Origin: Cohnella abietis
GTDB lineage: Bacteria > Bacillota > Bacilli > Paenibacillales > Paenibacillaceae
NCBI RefSeq assembly: GCF_004295585.1
Contig: NZ_AP019400.1
Span: forward strand, 4,252,001 to 4,316,000
DNA: 64,000 nucleotides
Direction: 5' to 3'
This document shows, piece by piece, positions 1-8,792 of the stretch. Position numbers and translations under genes: made by a program. Under the pieces are notes generated by a model, which saw only the letters and a program-made list of their open reading frames with translations, did no database searches and was not told the origin of the DNA. Position 1 is the stretch's first letter. Each line of letters begins with the position of its first letter.

Positions 1-2116
1 GACTGCTGACTAGCCCCTTATCAAGGAGATGCATATAGAAATCAATTGGCTGAACCTCAAGAATATCATAGAATGCAGCAACATCTTCAGCCTCTTCCTG
101 CGACTTATTCAGAACAGTCTCGAATAACTCGCCCTTCTCGCAGCCTGATATGACGATCAAGCCTTCTCGGTGTTCAATTAATTTGCTCTTAGGGACGCAC
201 GCAACGCGGTTCAAATAATCGGTATGAGATAATGAGATCAATTTGAAAAGATTTTTCTTTCCAACCGCATTCGTAGCATAAATCCCGCAATGGAATGGTC
301 GAGTCGTTCGCCAGCTATTCCCATTCACTTCATTCAAAGACTCCAGCTCAGTAACCCCGCGTAACAAAGCTTCCTTCAGCAATCCAACGAGAATTCCACC
401 TAACGCAATCGTATCATCAATAGCTCTATGATGGTTATCTAGAGAAACCTTATATAAGGATGCCAATGTGTTCAAACGATGGTTTTTCATCGTAGGATGA
501 AGAAATCTTGCCAGCTCAAGCGTATCTAAAGCCGGATTCTTTAATGGAGGCAGCCCGTGTTGTTTGCAAGCTTCTTGCATAAACCCAATATCAAAACGAG
601 CATTATGTGCTACAAGTACAGCATCTCCGATAAAAGCAATAAATTCCTTCAGCTTCGGCTCAAGCTCAGGTGCGTCCTTTACCATCTCATCGGTAATGTT
701 CGTTAACTGTTGAATGTTATAAGGAATCGGTTCATGCGGATTTACAAAGGTTTCAAAACGGTCAACCTCTTGGCCGTTAATCATTTTAATACCGGCTAGC
801 TCAATAATCTTGTTGTTCGTGACAGATAATCCTGTCGTCTCGATATCGAATACGACATACTCGGCATCTGCCAAGCTCTGTTGCCTAGGCTGAATGACCA
901 TTGGAACAGCGTCGTTGACGACGTTAGCTTCCACGCCATATATAACTTTAATTCCATGCTTTTTACCGGCTTTCGCAGCGTCCGGGAAACATTGAACATT
1001 CGCATGATCTGTAATAGCTACGGCCTTGTGCCCCCACTTAGCAGCTGTTTTGATATAGGCATCTACTGGGGTTACCGCATCCATCGTGCTCATTGTCGTA
1101 TGTAAATGAAACTCTACGCGCTTTTCCTCGGCCGTATCTTTAGGCTCAGGCGGGGCCAGAACTTCACGAATGTCGTTTGGAAACATAACGAGCTCAGGAG
1201 GATTAAGAAACCGATCATATTCAATCTTTCCTCGCATTTTGACCCATTTGCCGTTGGCAAGCAGGTTTAACATCTTAATGTCCTCTTTGTTCTTACCGAA
1301 AATCTTAATCGACAAGGAATCCGTAAAGTCCGTAACGTAGCATTGAAAAAGCGTGCTACCCGTCCTAAGCTCTTTCGTTTCCAATCCAAAAATAACGCCT
1401 TGAATCGTAACCTTCTTCTCTTCCTCACGAATTTCCTGAATAGGAAGAGCAGGGTCCTTAATCTCATAGCCATGCTGTAGCACTTGCGGGGCCTCTCCCT
1501 CTACAACAGGGGCTTCTTCTCTGACGCTAGCCATCATTTGCTGAATCGCATCGCGATTTTCCTGCTCTATTTTCTGAGCGAATTCTGTGTAGGTTTCGGG
1601 GCTCACCTCACCGACGGCAAGCTTTACACGAAAAACCCGCTGAAATCGCTCCTCGAAAAATCGTGCAGCGTGAATATCCACTTCTTTCTTTCTCGCCATC
1701 TCAATGTTCGTCTCATTCAACAGTGTAATGGTAACAAGATCACCTTGTGCGTCCAAATCCGCTTTGCCCAGCCACCCATTGACCGATGGAACCTCTTGCT
1801 GCATCCACTCCACGAACACCGGCCAGTACTCCTCCACAATGCTTTGTGTGGATACTGCTTGTCCGTATTGCATTACTTTTTTAATAGCCGCATGGTGCCC
1901 AAGCTTTGCCTTTACCCGTTCAACAAATCCTACGTATATGGCCTTAGGCAATAACGTTTCCTTACCAATATAAAAAGTCCATTCCTTGCGGGAACGGTGA
2001 ATTTCCACCTTTTCAATAAACCCATCTCGAAAATGCTGCCCCAACCACTCGGTCGGCAATTCCGCTTGCTGCAGAAGCACCTCGAACCGTTTGCGCCTAT
2101 CATCCGTCGGCTGCAT
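1..2116 (-). CDS. polC: DNA polymerase III alpha subunit, PolC type (N-terminal half, truncated by the window edge)
   Basis: PolC is the replicative DNA polymerase of low-GC Gram-positives, with a built-in 3'-5' exonuclease. My own translation from the ATG at 2116, behind GGGGAGG, stays open to the window edge and gives about 705 residues of a family that usually has about 1,430. Visible parts in order: N-terminal region; an OB-fold stretch (about 220-320); the start of the PHP domain (VEFHLHTT, about residue 330); then the inserted DnaQ-like exonuclease with FDIETTGL (about 420), HNARFD (about 500) and HHRAIDDT (about 560), which carry the acidic metal-binding residues. The rest of PHP and the polymerase core lie outside the window. 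Its place after proS matches B. subtilis. Transcription may start at the promoter at 2288-2316 and would have to pass the hairpin at 2199-2269. Confidence 0.95.
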   Translation of the reverse strand, partial: MQPTDDRRKRFEVLLQQAELPTEWLGQHFRDGFIEKVEIHRSRKEWTFYIGKETLLPKAIYVGFVERVKAKLGHHAAIKKVMQYGQAVSTQSIVEEYWPVFVEWMQQEVPSVNGWLGKADLDAQGDLVTITLLNETNIEMARKKEVDIHAARFFEERFQRVFRVKLAVGEVSPETYTEFAQKIEQENRDAIQQMMASVREEAPVVEGEAPQVLQHGYEIKDPALPIQEIREEEKKVTIQGVIFGLETKELRTGSTLFQCYVTDFTDSLSIKIFGKNKEDIKMLNLLANGKWVKMRGKIEYDRFLNPPELVMFPNDIREVLAPPEPKDTAEEKRVEFHLHTTMSTMDAVTPVDAYIKTAAKWGHKAVAITDHANVQCFPDAAKAGKKHGIKVIYGVEANVVNDAVPMVIQPRQQSLADAEYVVFDIETTGLSVTNNKIIELAGIKMINGQEVDRFETFVNPHEPIPYNIQQLTNITDEMVKDAPELEPKLKEFIAFIGDAVLVAHNARFDIGFMQEACKQHGLPPLKNPALDTLELARFLHPTMKNHRLNTLASLYKVSLDNHHRAIDDTIALGGILVGLLKEALLRGVTELESLNEVNGNSWRTTRPFHCGIYATNAVGKKNLFKLISLSHTDYLNRVACVPKSKLIEHREGLIVISGCEKGELFETVLNKSQEEAEDVAAFYDILEVQPIDFYMHLLDKGLVSS

Positions 2117-2198
2117 TATTACTTTCCTCCCCACAATCCTTACCGCATTTAAAAGTTTATACATAAATGAAAAAGCTATAAAGTAGGAATGAATCGTT

Positions 2199-2269
2199 AA
2201 AAAAAGCTCCCGGCTTAAGTGGCCCTGCGCTTACAGCGCATCTTAGGGACCTGCATTAATTCGGAAGCT
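2199..2269 (-). terminator. Branched terminator-like hairpin ahead of polC
   Basis: On the minus strand an outer stem (AGCTTCCG with CGGGAGCT) encloses a second stem (GGTCCCT with AGGGCC) and an apical GCGC-TGTAA-GCGC hairpin, and is followed by seven T. It ends about 80 nt before the polC start. It could be a second terminator for proS, but it lies downstream of the best promoter for polC, so it could also act as an attenuator. Both readings are inference. Confidence 0.7.
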
Positions 2270-2287
2270 GCTCATACGCTGTAACTC

Positions 2288-2316
2288 ATTTTACCTTATG
2301 ACGTGTATCCCATCAA
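2288..2316 (-). promoter_or_regulatory. Candidate sigma-A promoter for polC
   Basis: The minus strand reads TTGATG (2316-2311), a 17-nt spacer, then TAAAAT (2293-2288). These match 4/6 and 5/6 of the sigma-A consensus. The predicted start near 2281 lies just before the branched hairpin in front of polC. Confidence 0.5.
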
Positions 2317-2363
2317 TAGACAATGATCGACATTTAGTTGTGTATATTGATGGTAAAATAAAT

Positions 2364-2387
2364 CAGCACCCCAGAAGCAGGGTGCTG
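2364..2387 (-). terminator. Rho-independent terminator after proS
   Basis: A GC-rich stem (CAGCACCC with GGGTGCTG) is followed on the minus strand by a T-rich tract (GATTTATTTTACC). It begins 17 nt past the proS stop codon. Confidence 0.8.
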
Positions 2388-2404
2388 GCTCATATTCATC
2401 TCAT

Positions 2405-3853
2405 TTAGTAAGCTCTAGCGAAAACAACCGTGTGCTGAGATTCGTCACCGCATACTAGACACTTGGACTTGGTTTCGGCAGGCTCGAACGGAATGTTCCG
2501 GCTTGTTGCTCCCGTTTCTTCCTTGACCTGCTTCTCACAAGCTTCAGATCCGCACCAGCCAGCCAATGCGAAGCCTCTTTTCTCTTCCATCGCAGTCTTG
2601 TATTCATCCAACGTTTCGACGGAGAAGAAGTTTTCCTCACGGAATGATAATGCACGCTCAAACATATCATCGTGAATTTGAGCTAGCAGAGACTGAACCT
2701 CCGCCACAAGATTATCAAGTGCTACCGACTTTTTCTCTCCACTTACACGGGAGACAAGCACACATTGACCATTTTCCAAGTCACGTGGTCCAAGCTCCAG
2801 ACGAATTGGAATTCCCCGCATCTCGTATTCATTAAACTTCCAGCCAGGAGATACATCAGAACGATCGTCCACACGAACGCGGATACCTGCAGCCTTTAAT
2901 TGGGCATATAGCTCGTCCGTCTTAGCAATAACGACATCTCGAGTTTTAGGCGGTCCAATCGGAATCATAATGACCTGTGTCGCTGCTACCTTAGGCGGCA
3001 GAACTAGACCGCGATCATCACCATGTACCATAATGAGAGCACCAATTAGACGGGTGCTAACTCCCCATGATGTCGTATGACAAAACTGCTGTGTATTCTC
3101 ACGATCAAGATATTTGATATCGAATGCCACAGCAAATTTCGTGCCGAGATAATGAGATGTACCCGCTTGAACAGCGCGCCCGTCCTTCATCATTGCTTCG
3201 ATAGAATAAGTATCTACAGCACCAGCGAATCGCTCAGATGGCGTTTTCTGGCCTTTAATAACAGGTATAGCTAGAACATTCTGCACGAAATCCGTATAAA
3301 CCTCGAGCATCTGCATCGTTTCTTTGCGTGCATCCTCTTCATCCTCATGAGCAGTATGACCTTCCTGCCAGAGGAATTCACTTGTTCTTAGGAATGGAAG
3401 TGTTCTTTTCTCCCAACGCACGACATTAGCCCATTGATTAATTAAGAGGGGCAGATCGCGATAGGAATTAATCCACTTCGCATACATATGGCCGAACATC
3501 GTCTCAGACGTTGGACGAATGGCAAGTCTCTCTTCCAGCTTCTCTCCAGCCGCTTCCGTTACCCAAGGCAGCTCAGGGTTAAAGCCCTCAACATGCTCCT
3601 TTTCCTTCTGAAAGAAGCTCTCAGGAATGAATAAAGGGAAATAAGCATTGCGATGACCAGTATCCTTGAAGCGCTGATCAAGCTCCTTCTGCATATTCTC
3701 CCACAGCTCATATCCGTCTGGACGGAATACGATACAGCCACGAACGGGCGAGTAATCCATTAATTCCGCTTTCTTAATGACGTCAATATACCAGCGGGAA
3801 AAGTCCTCGCTCTGTGGCGTAATTTCCGTTACAAATCCTTTATCCTTCGACAT
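2405..3853 (-). CDS. proS: Prolyl-tRNA synthetase, short archaeal/eukaryal-like form
   Basis: Charges tRNA-Pro with proline in the cytoplasm. The 482 residues match the short form (TIGR00408-like) and not the roughly 565-residue bacterial form with an INS editing domain between motifs 2 and 3. Class II landmarks are RPTSET (about 113-118) and FLRTSEFLWQEGHTAH (about 154-169). The C-terminal extension has a possible zinc-binding Cys set (CGSEAC and CLVC) and ends in the Tyr usual for this subfamily. ATG start with GGAGGG upstream. It lies between rseP and polC, where B. subtilis keeps the long bacterial ProRS, so the enzyme type differs although the position is conserved. A terminator follows. 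Confidence 0.96.
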   Translation of the reverse strand: MSKDKGFVTEITPQSEDFSRWYIDVIKKAELMDYSPVRGCIVFRPDGYELWENMQKELDQRFKDTGHRNAYFPLFIPESFFQKEKEHVEGFNPELPWVTEAAGEKLEERLAIRPTSETMFGHMYAKWINSYRDLPLLINQWANVVRWEKRTLPFLRTSEFLWQEGHTAHEDEEDARKETMQMLEVYTDFVQNVLAIPVIKGQKTPSERFAGAVDTYSIEAMMKDGRAVQAGTSHYLGTKFAVAFDIKYLDRENTQQFCHTTSWGVSTRLIGALIMVHGDDRGLVLPPKVAATQVIMIPIGPPKTRDVVIAKTDELYAQLKAAGIRVRVDDRSDVSPGWKFNEYEMRGIPIRLELGPRDLENGQCVLVSRVSGEKKSVALDNLVAEVQSLLAQIHDDMFERALSFREENFFSVETLDEYKTAMEEKRGFALAGWCGSEACEKQVKEETGATSRNIPFEPAETKSKCLVCGDESQHTVVFARAY

Positions 3854-3917
3854 GATGGCCCTCCAGCTCCCGGCTTATGCTTACATAGTGCGTCTCTTAC
3901 GAAACGCTTTAAACGGT

Positions 3918-5180
3918 TTATCTTCTAACCAATCCTATAATATCGTTATAGGTTACTACAATCATAAGGAGCATGAGCATGGCAAACCCGATGAAATGTA
4001 CCATACTTTCTCGGTTCGGATCAATCGGTCTTCCCCTTATCGCTTCCAAGCCAAGGAAAAGCAGCCGGCTTCCATCGAGCGCAGGTATAGGCAATAGATT
4101 GAAAATCCCCAAGTACAAGCTTAACACGGCAGCCCAAAGTGTCAGCTGGTCAATTCCCTCTTTGGCGATTTCAACAGTAACCTTCGTCGTCTTCACTGGT
4201 CCGCCGAGATCATCGAGCTTAAATTCACCAAATATCAATTTCCGGAAGCCTTCGAAAATCCGCTTAGTCATTTCAACCATGGATTTGCTTGCGAAGCTTA
4301 TCGTCTCGCCTGCGCTTGGCTTTTTCATCTCTCCCGTAGGATAGATGCCGATTTTACCTGTTTGAGCATCTGGAGTCACTTTAAGAGTAACTTCAGTACC
4401 GTCCCGCTCGACAATCCAGTTCATTGGCTTACCCGCTGAGTCATTAATTTGCTTGACGAATTTATCAACATCGCCGCCAATTGGCTCACCGTTAATAGAT
4501 TTCACCCAGTCCCCGTTTACCAGACCCGATTGCTGCGCCGGAGTATCGGGCAGGACTTTCGAAATAAACACTTTAGATGAGTTTTCAACAGGAACGCCTT
4601 GTAAGACCAAGTAGGTAGCAAATAACACGAATGCCAATAGGAAGTTCATAACCGGTCCCGCGAAAATAGCAAGTGCACGTTTACCAACAGACTTATGTCC
4701 GAATTGACGGTCGATAGGTGCAATTTGTGTTTCTCGGCCTCTGGCTATAATTAAAGCTTGAGGGTGGATGGAATAACGTTCTATTTCACCGTCGACATCA
4801 AGGGTAATGAATAGATCCCTCTCCAGATCAAGCGATTTCACTTCTCCGCGCATAACACCTGAGCGTTCATCAAGGCGATCTAAATATATGCGGGTAACCA
4901 AGTCATCCTTCACTCGAACAGCTAATGTCTGCCCTGGCTGAACCTCTACTATTTCCGGATCTTCACCCGCCATTCGTACAAATCCACCGATGGGGAGTAA
5001 ACGAAGGGTGTATCGCGTTTCTCCACGCTTAATGGAGAACAGCTTTGGCCCGAATCCAATTGCGAATTCGCGTACCAGAATCCCCGCTCTACGAGCAAAA
5101 TAGAAGTGACCCCATTCATGAAGCGACACCAGTAAAAAGAACATTAGCACGGTCAAGAGAGCGACCTGTATATTTTCCAT
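3918..5180 (-). CDS. rseP: Site-2 intramembrane zinc metalloprotease RseP/RasP
   Basis: Membrane-embedded protease of regulated intramembrane proteolysis; in B. subtilis RasP clips anti-sigma factors, FtsL and signal-peptide remnants. The 420 residues have the zinc motif HEWGH at 21-25 in the first membrane segment, a periplasm-facing region with a PDZ domain (about 190-275, with VNGDWVKSINGEPI) and the third metal ligand in NLLPIPALDG (361-370), followed by the last membrane helices. An inserted stretch at about 75-155 precedes the PDZ domain. ATG start with AAGGGG 8 nt upstream. The dxr-rseP-proS-polC order is conserved in Firmicutes. An inverted repeat lies just upstream. Confidence 0.96.
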   Translation of the reverse strand: MENIQVALLTVLMFFLLVSLHEWGHFYFARRAGILVREFAIGFGPKLFSIKRGETRYTLRLLPIGGFVRMAGEDPEIVEVQPGQTLAVRVKDDLVTRIYLDRLDERSGVMRGEVKSLDLERDLFITLDVDGEIERYSIHPQALIIARGRETQIAPIDRQFGHKSVGKRALAIFAGPVMNFLLAFVLFATYLVLQGVPVENSSKVFISKVLPDTPAQQSGLVNGDWVKSINGEPIGGDVDKFVKQINDSAGKPMNWIVERDGTEVTLKVTPDAQTGKIGIYPTGEMKKPSAGETISFASKSMVEMTKRIFEGFRKLIFGEFKLDDLGGPVKTTKVTVEIAKEGIDQLTLWAAVLSLYLGIFNLLPIPALDGSRLLFLGLEAIRGRPIDPNRESMVHFIGFAMLMLLMIVVTYNDIIGLVRR

Positions 5181-5194
5181 CCTTCCAACCCCTT

Positions 5195-5248
5195 CTAAAA
5201 CGATTTAGAACGTATACGCCTTTCTGTATCCTGATCTAAATCGTTTAG
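5195..5248. repeat. Inverted repeat between dxr and rseP
   Basis: CTAAAACGATTTAGA (5195-5209) faces TCTAAATCGTTTAG (5235-5248), nearly perfect 14-15-nt arms. It sits 15-70 nt upstream of the rseP start. There is no T-tract in the rseP direction, so it could be an operator or an mRNA hairpin; function unknown. Confidence 0.6.
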
Positions 5249-5361
5249 ATACAAACGTATGTGCCCGTCCAAGAACAAAGAAGCTCTAATTTATTCCTGT
5301 ACAACTGATCTTAGATTAACATTATTCTCCGAGGCGATACAAGAGAATACCAGCTTGCACA

Positions 5362-6504
5362 TTATTCTAACGCTGCAGCTTCCAGACGAGCCCATCCATC
5401 TGTCTCTAGAATGGTTTCCAAGTCAGGAGCAGCAATCTTCGTATGGCGGGAAAGCACCTCTTCGATAATACGATCAATCGCCAGGAACGGGATTTCTCTC
5501 TTAAGAAACCGAGCTACCGCAATTTCGTTGGCTGCATTAAATACAGTTGTAGCTGTCCCTCCGCTTCGCCCAGCTTCATAAGCTAGCCGCAAGCAAGGAT
5601 AGCGGTTGAAATCCATCTCCCGAAAATGTAGCGTTCCTTGCTTAAGCAAATCTAAAGCTGAGGCCGGTGAAGGCTTACGCTCTGGATAAGTTAGTGCGTA
5701 TTGAATAGGAACTCTCATGTCCGGATTACCAAGCTGTGCCATCACGCTAGTATCCACAAACTCCACCATGGAGTGTATGATACTTTCTGGGTGAATGACT
5801 ACATCAATTTGGTCGTAGTCCAAATCAAACAGCCAACGAGCTTCAATGACTTCAAGACCTTTATTCGCCATCGTTGCCGAATCGATCGTTACCTTGGCGC
5901 CCATGCTCCAGTTCGGATGCTTTAGTGCATCTTCTACTGTTACGTTGTTTAATTGATCACGCGTAAGATCCCGAAAGCTTCCACCGGAGGCTGTCAGCAT
6001 TAGTCGCTTAATCGTTTTATGACTTTCTCCGTTGAGGCATTGAAATATAGCAGAGTGCTCACTATCAACTGGAACAATCGACACACCCTTGTCCTTCGCC
6101 CTCTGCATGACCAGATGACCCGCGGTCACCAAGGTCTCTTTATTAGCTAGACCGATATTAGCGCCTGCTTCAATAGCTGCCAAGGTCGATGTTAATCCTA
6201 AGCTCCCTACTAATGCACATACGACATAGTCCGCACCAGAATTTCCTGCGATTTCTATTAGTCCTGCTTCACCGTACACAACACGCACCTGCGAGGGTAC
6301 TTGGGATTTGATTTGATCTGCTAAAGCTTCAGTCCCGGCAGAAACCCATTTCGGCTTGAACGTCCGTACCTGCTCGAGTAACAAAGATATATTGTTACCC
6401 GCAGCCAGTCCCACAACCTCGAAGTCCTCAGGATGGCGAGAGATGACGTCTAGCGTCTGAGTCCCAATCGACCCTGTACTCCCAAGCACCGTTATCTTTT
6501 TCAT
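5362..6504 (-). CDS. dxr: 1-deoxy-D-xylulose 5-phosphate reductoisomerase
   Basis: Second step of the MEP isoprenoid pathway: NADPH-dependent rearrangement and reduction of DXP to MEP. The 380 residues are the normal family length. Seen: N-terminal NADPH-binding GSTGSIGTQT (8-17), GANIGLANKETLV (about 114-126), the metal-binding VPVDSEHSAIFQ (about 144-155) and KHPNWSMGAKVTIDSATM (about 194-211). ATG start with GGAGG 9 nt upstream. It follows cdsA and precedes rseP as in B. subtilis, so lipid-carrier and envelope-precursor genes are kept together. Confidence 0.97.
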   Translation of the reverse strand: MKKITVLGSTGSIGTQTLDVISRHPEDFEVVGLAAGNNISLLLEQVRTFKPKWVSAGTEALADQIKSQVPSQVRVVYGEAGLIEIAGNSGADYVVCALVGSLGLTSTLAAIEAGANIGLANKETLVTAGHLVMQRAKDKGVSIVPVDSEHSAIFQCLNGESHKTIKRLMLTASGGSFRDLTRDQLNNVTVEDALKHPNWSMGAKVTIDSATMANKGLEVIEARWLFDLDYDQIDVVIHPESIIHSMVEFVDTSVMAQLGNPDMRVPIQYALTYPERKPSPASALDLLKQGTLHFREMDFNRYPCLRLAYEAGRSGGTATTVFNAANEIAVARFLKREIPFLAIDRIIEEVLSRHTKIAAPDLETILETDGWARLEAAALE

Positions 6505-6551
6505 GGATGGGAACCTCCACTGCTCTTATGTACTCTTTGTTAAATAAATAA

Positions 6552-7340
6552 TTACGTTAGAAGGCCGAGCAAATGCACTAATGGAAAGACGATTAGCCAG
6601 CTGTCTGTCCGGTCCAGCACTCCGCCGTGACCTGGCAGCAATTGACCAGAATCTTTAATATTGCGGAAACGCTTGTATGCGGATTGAACAAGATCACCAA
6701 GCTGACCTGCAACCGCTGCTGTTAGGCCGATAAGCACCGCTTGACCATAACCAAGCCAGTCCGGTTGACAGTAAGCCAAGATCAAGCCAGTAATAACAGC
6801 AATTACTACTCCACCTAAAGCCCCTTCAATCGTCTTATTAGGACTAATTGACGGCCAAAGCTTCGTTCTTCCAATCGCTTTCCCGACAAAGTAAGCTCCC
6901 GCATCCGATGCCCAGATACAAGCGAAGGTAAGAGCAGACCAGAATATCCCGTGCTCTAGCTCTCGAGTTAGCGCCATATAATGAAAGCCCGAGCCTACAT
7001 AGACAGCACCTAGAAACAATATGCTTACATGCTCTAATTGTATACGGTTTTTACTGAATACCGTTCCACAAAGTAGAACAAACATTAGAAGCCAGGCTAT
7101 CGTTGTAAAGGAAGGCATGTCCCATTCAAAGGGGAGTTTTGGTAAAGTAATTAAAGCTACCGCTGCGAACCCTATCAGTACGTCCAGACGAGTCCAGGCT
7201 TGTCCATTAAGCCGTGCATATTCCCAATAGCCAATAAGCGCCATAAGGAGCAGCAGGGCTGTATAATACCAGCCTCCGGCAGCAAGCAGACCGATGAACG
7301 CCGCGCCGGCAATAACTCCGGTAATTAAACGCTGACGCAT
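6552..7340 (-). CDS. cdsA: Phosphatidate cytidylyltransferase (CDP-diglyceride synthase)
   Basis: Makes CDP-diacylglycerol from CTP and phosphatidic acid, the branch point for phospholipids. The 262 residues form a polytopic membrane protein with many hydrophobic segments. Near the C-terminus is the family signature, SAYKRFRNIKDSGQLLPGHG followed by GVLDRTD. The frame is open further upstream, but the ATG at 7340 is chosen because the chain then starts MRQRLITGV, right where the first membrane helix should begin. Its GGGGGG ribosome site lies over the last codons of uppS, with only 4 nt between the genes, so the two are probably coupled. Confidence 0.95.
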   Translation of the reverse strand: MRQRLITGVIAGAAFIGLLAAGGWYYTALLLLMALIGYWEYARLNGQAWTRLDVLIGFAAVALITLPKLPFEWDMPSFTTIAWLLMFVLLCGTVFSKNRIQLEHVSILFLGAVYVGSGFHYMALTRELEHGIFWSALTFACIWASDAGAYFVGKAIGRTKLWPSISPNKTIEGALGGVVIAVITGLILAYCQPDWLGYGQAVLIGLTAAVAGQLGDLVQSAYKRFRNIKDSGQLLPGHGGVLDRTDSWLIVFPLVHLLGLLT

Positions 7341-7344
7341 AATG

Positions 7345-8145
7345 TCATAGCCCCCCGTAACGGCGCGCACGCCGCTGGTATTCGCGAATCGCGTCGAATA
7401 AATGTTGTTCGCTGAATTCTGGCCAATACACATCGGTAAACCAGAACTCACTATAAGCAGCCTGCCAGAGCATAAAATTGCTTAACCTTAATTCTCCGCT
7501 AGTCCTTATGAGTAAATCTGGATCAGGAAGTCCACTGGACAGCAATAAGCTTTCAAAATCAGCTTCCTCTATTTCATTCGGATCTATTTCTCCAGCGACA
7601 GCTTTACGTGCAAGCTCTCGAGCCGCTTCCACCATCTCTACTCTACTGCCGTAATTCAAAGCGAAATTAAGAATTAATCCGGTATTATGAGCTGTTTTGC
7701 GCACGGCTTCCTCAATAGCATGAATGGTATGGTCCGGCAATAGCTCTCGGTTACCCATCATTCTAACTTGGACATTGTTCTCGACCAGCTCATCTAACTC
7801 TAATGATAAAAATTCCTGCGGCAATTTCATTAAAAATTCGACTTCTGCTTTCGGACGTTTCCAATTTTCTGTCGAGAAAGCATATAAGGTCAGCACTTTT
7901 ACACCGACACGATTAGCGGCTTTTGTAATTCGTTTAACTGCCTTCATCCCGTTGTGATGCCCAGCAATACGAGGTAATCCTCTTGCTTTGGCCCAGCGTC
8001 CATTTCCGTCCATGATAATGGCGATATGTCCCGGGATGCTGTCTCCTGTTGGCTCTTCCTCTGTTTTCACCTGATTGCGATTCATATCGCTTTCTGTGAA
8101 AACTCCGAAACGTAGCTTACCGAGCCATTTGCTGAACAAACTCAT
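7345..8145 (-). CDS. uppS: Undecaprenyl diphosphate synthase (isoprenyl transferase)
   Basis: Cis-prenyltransferase that condenses isopentenyl diphosphate units onto farnesyl diphosphate to give the C55 carrier for peptidoglycan and teichoic acid. The 266 residues contain HIAIIMDGNGRWAKARGLPR, carrying the catalytic Asp and Arg, then TLYAFSTENWKRP, and near the end LLIRTSGELRLSNFMLWQ followed by YWPEF. The ATG at 8145 has AGGGGG upstream. A start at the Met of MNRNQVKTEEE (8085) would give a length closer to the family norm of about 250 and cannot be excluded. A terminator stands between frr and this gene. Confidence 0.96.
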   Translation of the reverse strand: MSLFSKWLGKLRFGVFTESDMNRNQVKTEEEPTGDSIPGHIAIIMDGNGRWAKARGLPRIAGHHNGMKAVKRITKAANRVGVKVLTLYAFSTENWKRPKAEVEFLMKLPQEFLSLELDELVENNVQVRMMGNRELLPDHTIHAIEEAVRKTAHNTGLILNFALNYGSRVEMVEAARELARKAVAGEIDPNEIEEADFESLLLSSGLPDPDLLIRTSGELRLSNFMLWQAAYSEFWFTDVYWPEFSEQHLFDAIREYQRRARRYGGL

Positions 8146-8203
8146 GGTTCTTCCCCCTAAGAGCGAGGCAATGCTCACTCGCTAGCTAACCAAAAGAGAA
8201 TAA

Positions 8204-8223
8204 ACCCCACCTGTCGGAGGGGT
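8204..8223 (-). terminator. Short terminator between frr and uppS
   Basis: ACCCCTCC-GACA-GGTGGGGT forms a stem with one mismatch, followed on the minus strand by TTTATTCTCTTTT. It lies 14 nt past the frr stop. It probably lets some polymerase through, since uppS has no obvious promoter of its own in the short gap. Confidence 0.6.
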
Positions 8224-8237
8224 CTTACGAGTTCAAA

Positions 8238-8792
8238 TCATACTTCCATGATTTCTTTTTCTTTGGCAACCAAGATTTTGTCGACTTCTGCAACGAAGCG
8301 GTCCGTTATTTTCTGAACGTCCTCTTGGTGACGGCGCGATTCATCCTCAGAGATGTCGCCTTTTTCTTTTTTCTTAATTTCATCGTTAGCATCACGACGG
8401 ATGTTACGAATAGCTACTTTTGCTTCCTCGCCGAATTTCTTCGTTGATTTAACCAAGTCAGCGCGACGCTCTTCCGTAAGTGGCGGAATATTAAGACGAA
8501 TGATGGAACCATCATTCGCAGGCGTCAAGCCAAGATCCGACTTCTGAATCGCCTTCTCTATAGCGGCTAAAGCAGTTTTATCCCAAGGAGTAATAATCAG
8601 TGTACGTGAATCAGGCGTGTTAATCGAACCCATCTGATTGATTGGCGTTGGTGTACCATAATAATCAACTTGAATCCGATCAAGCATTGCTCCTGATGCA
8701 CGGCCTGCTCTTAAAGTTGTCAAATCGCGTTTCAAAGCGCCTAGCGCTTTCTCCATACGCTCTTCTGCATCCTTCTTAATTTCCTGAGGCAT
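8238..8792 (-). CDS. frr: Ribosome recycling factor
   Basis: Splits post-termination ribosomes together with EF-G. The 184 residues are the normal size. Seen: the N-terminal helix with MEKALGALKRDLTTLRAGRA, the domain II stretch YYGTPTPINQMGSINTPDSR, NDGSIIRLNIPPLTEERR, and the C-terminal helix RNIRRDANDEIKKKEK. ATG start with AAGGGGAG about 9 nt upstream. The start shares one base with the pyrH stop (TAATG), which indicates coupled translation. The rpsB-tsf-pyrH-frr order is one of the most conserved in bacteria. Confidence 0.98.
   Translation of the reverse strand: MPQEIKKDAEERMEKALGALKRDLTTLRAGRASGAMLDRIQVDYYGTPTPINQMGSINTPDSRTLIITPWDKTALAAIEKAIQKSDLGLTPANDGSIIRLNIPPLTEERRADLVKSTKKFGEEAKVAIRNIRRDANDEIKKKEKGDISEDESRRHQEDVQKITDRFVAEVDKILVAKEKEIMEV

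Noticed and set aside
1484..1954. Plus-strand open frame of 156 codons inside polC
   Set aside because: It is wholly antisense to the conserved PolC N-terminal region, has no ribosome site and no recognisable domain.
2117..2404. T-box or other known riboswitch before polC
   Set aside because: No T-box sequence, specifier loop or other motif that I know could be recognised; only a terminator-like structure is supported.
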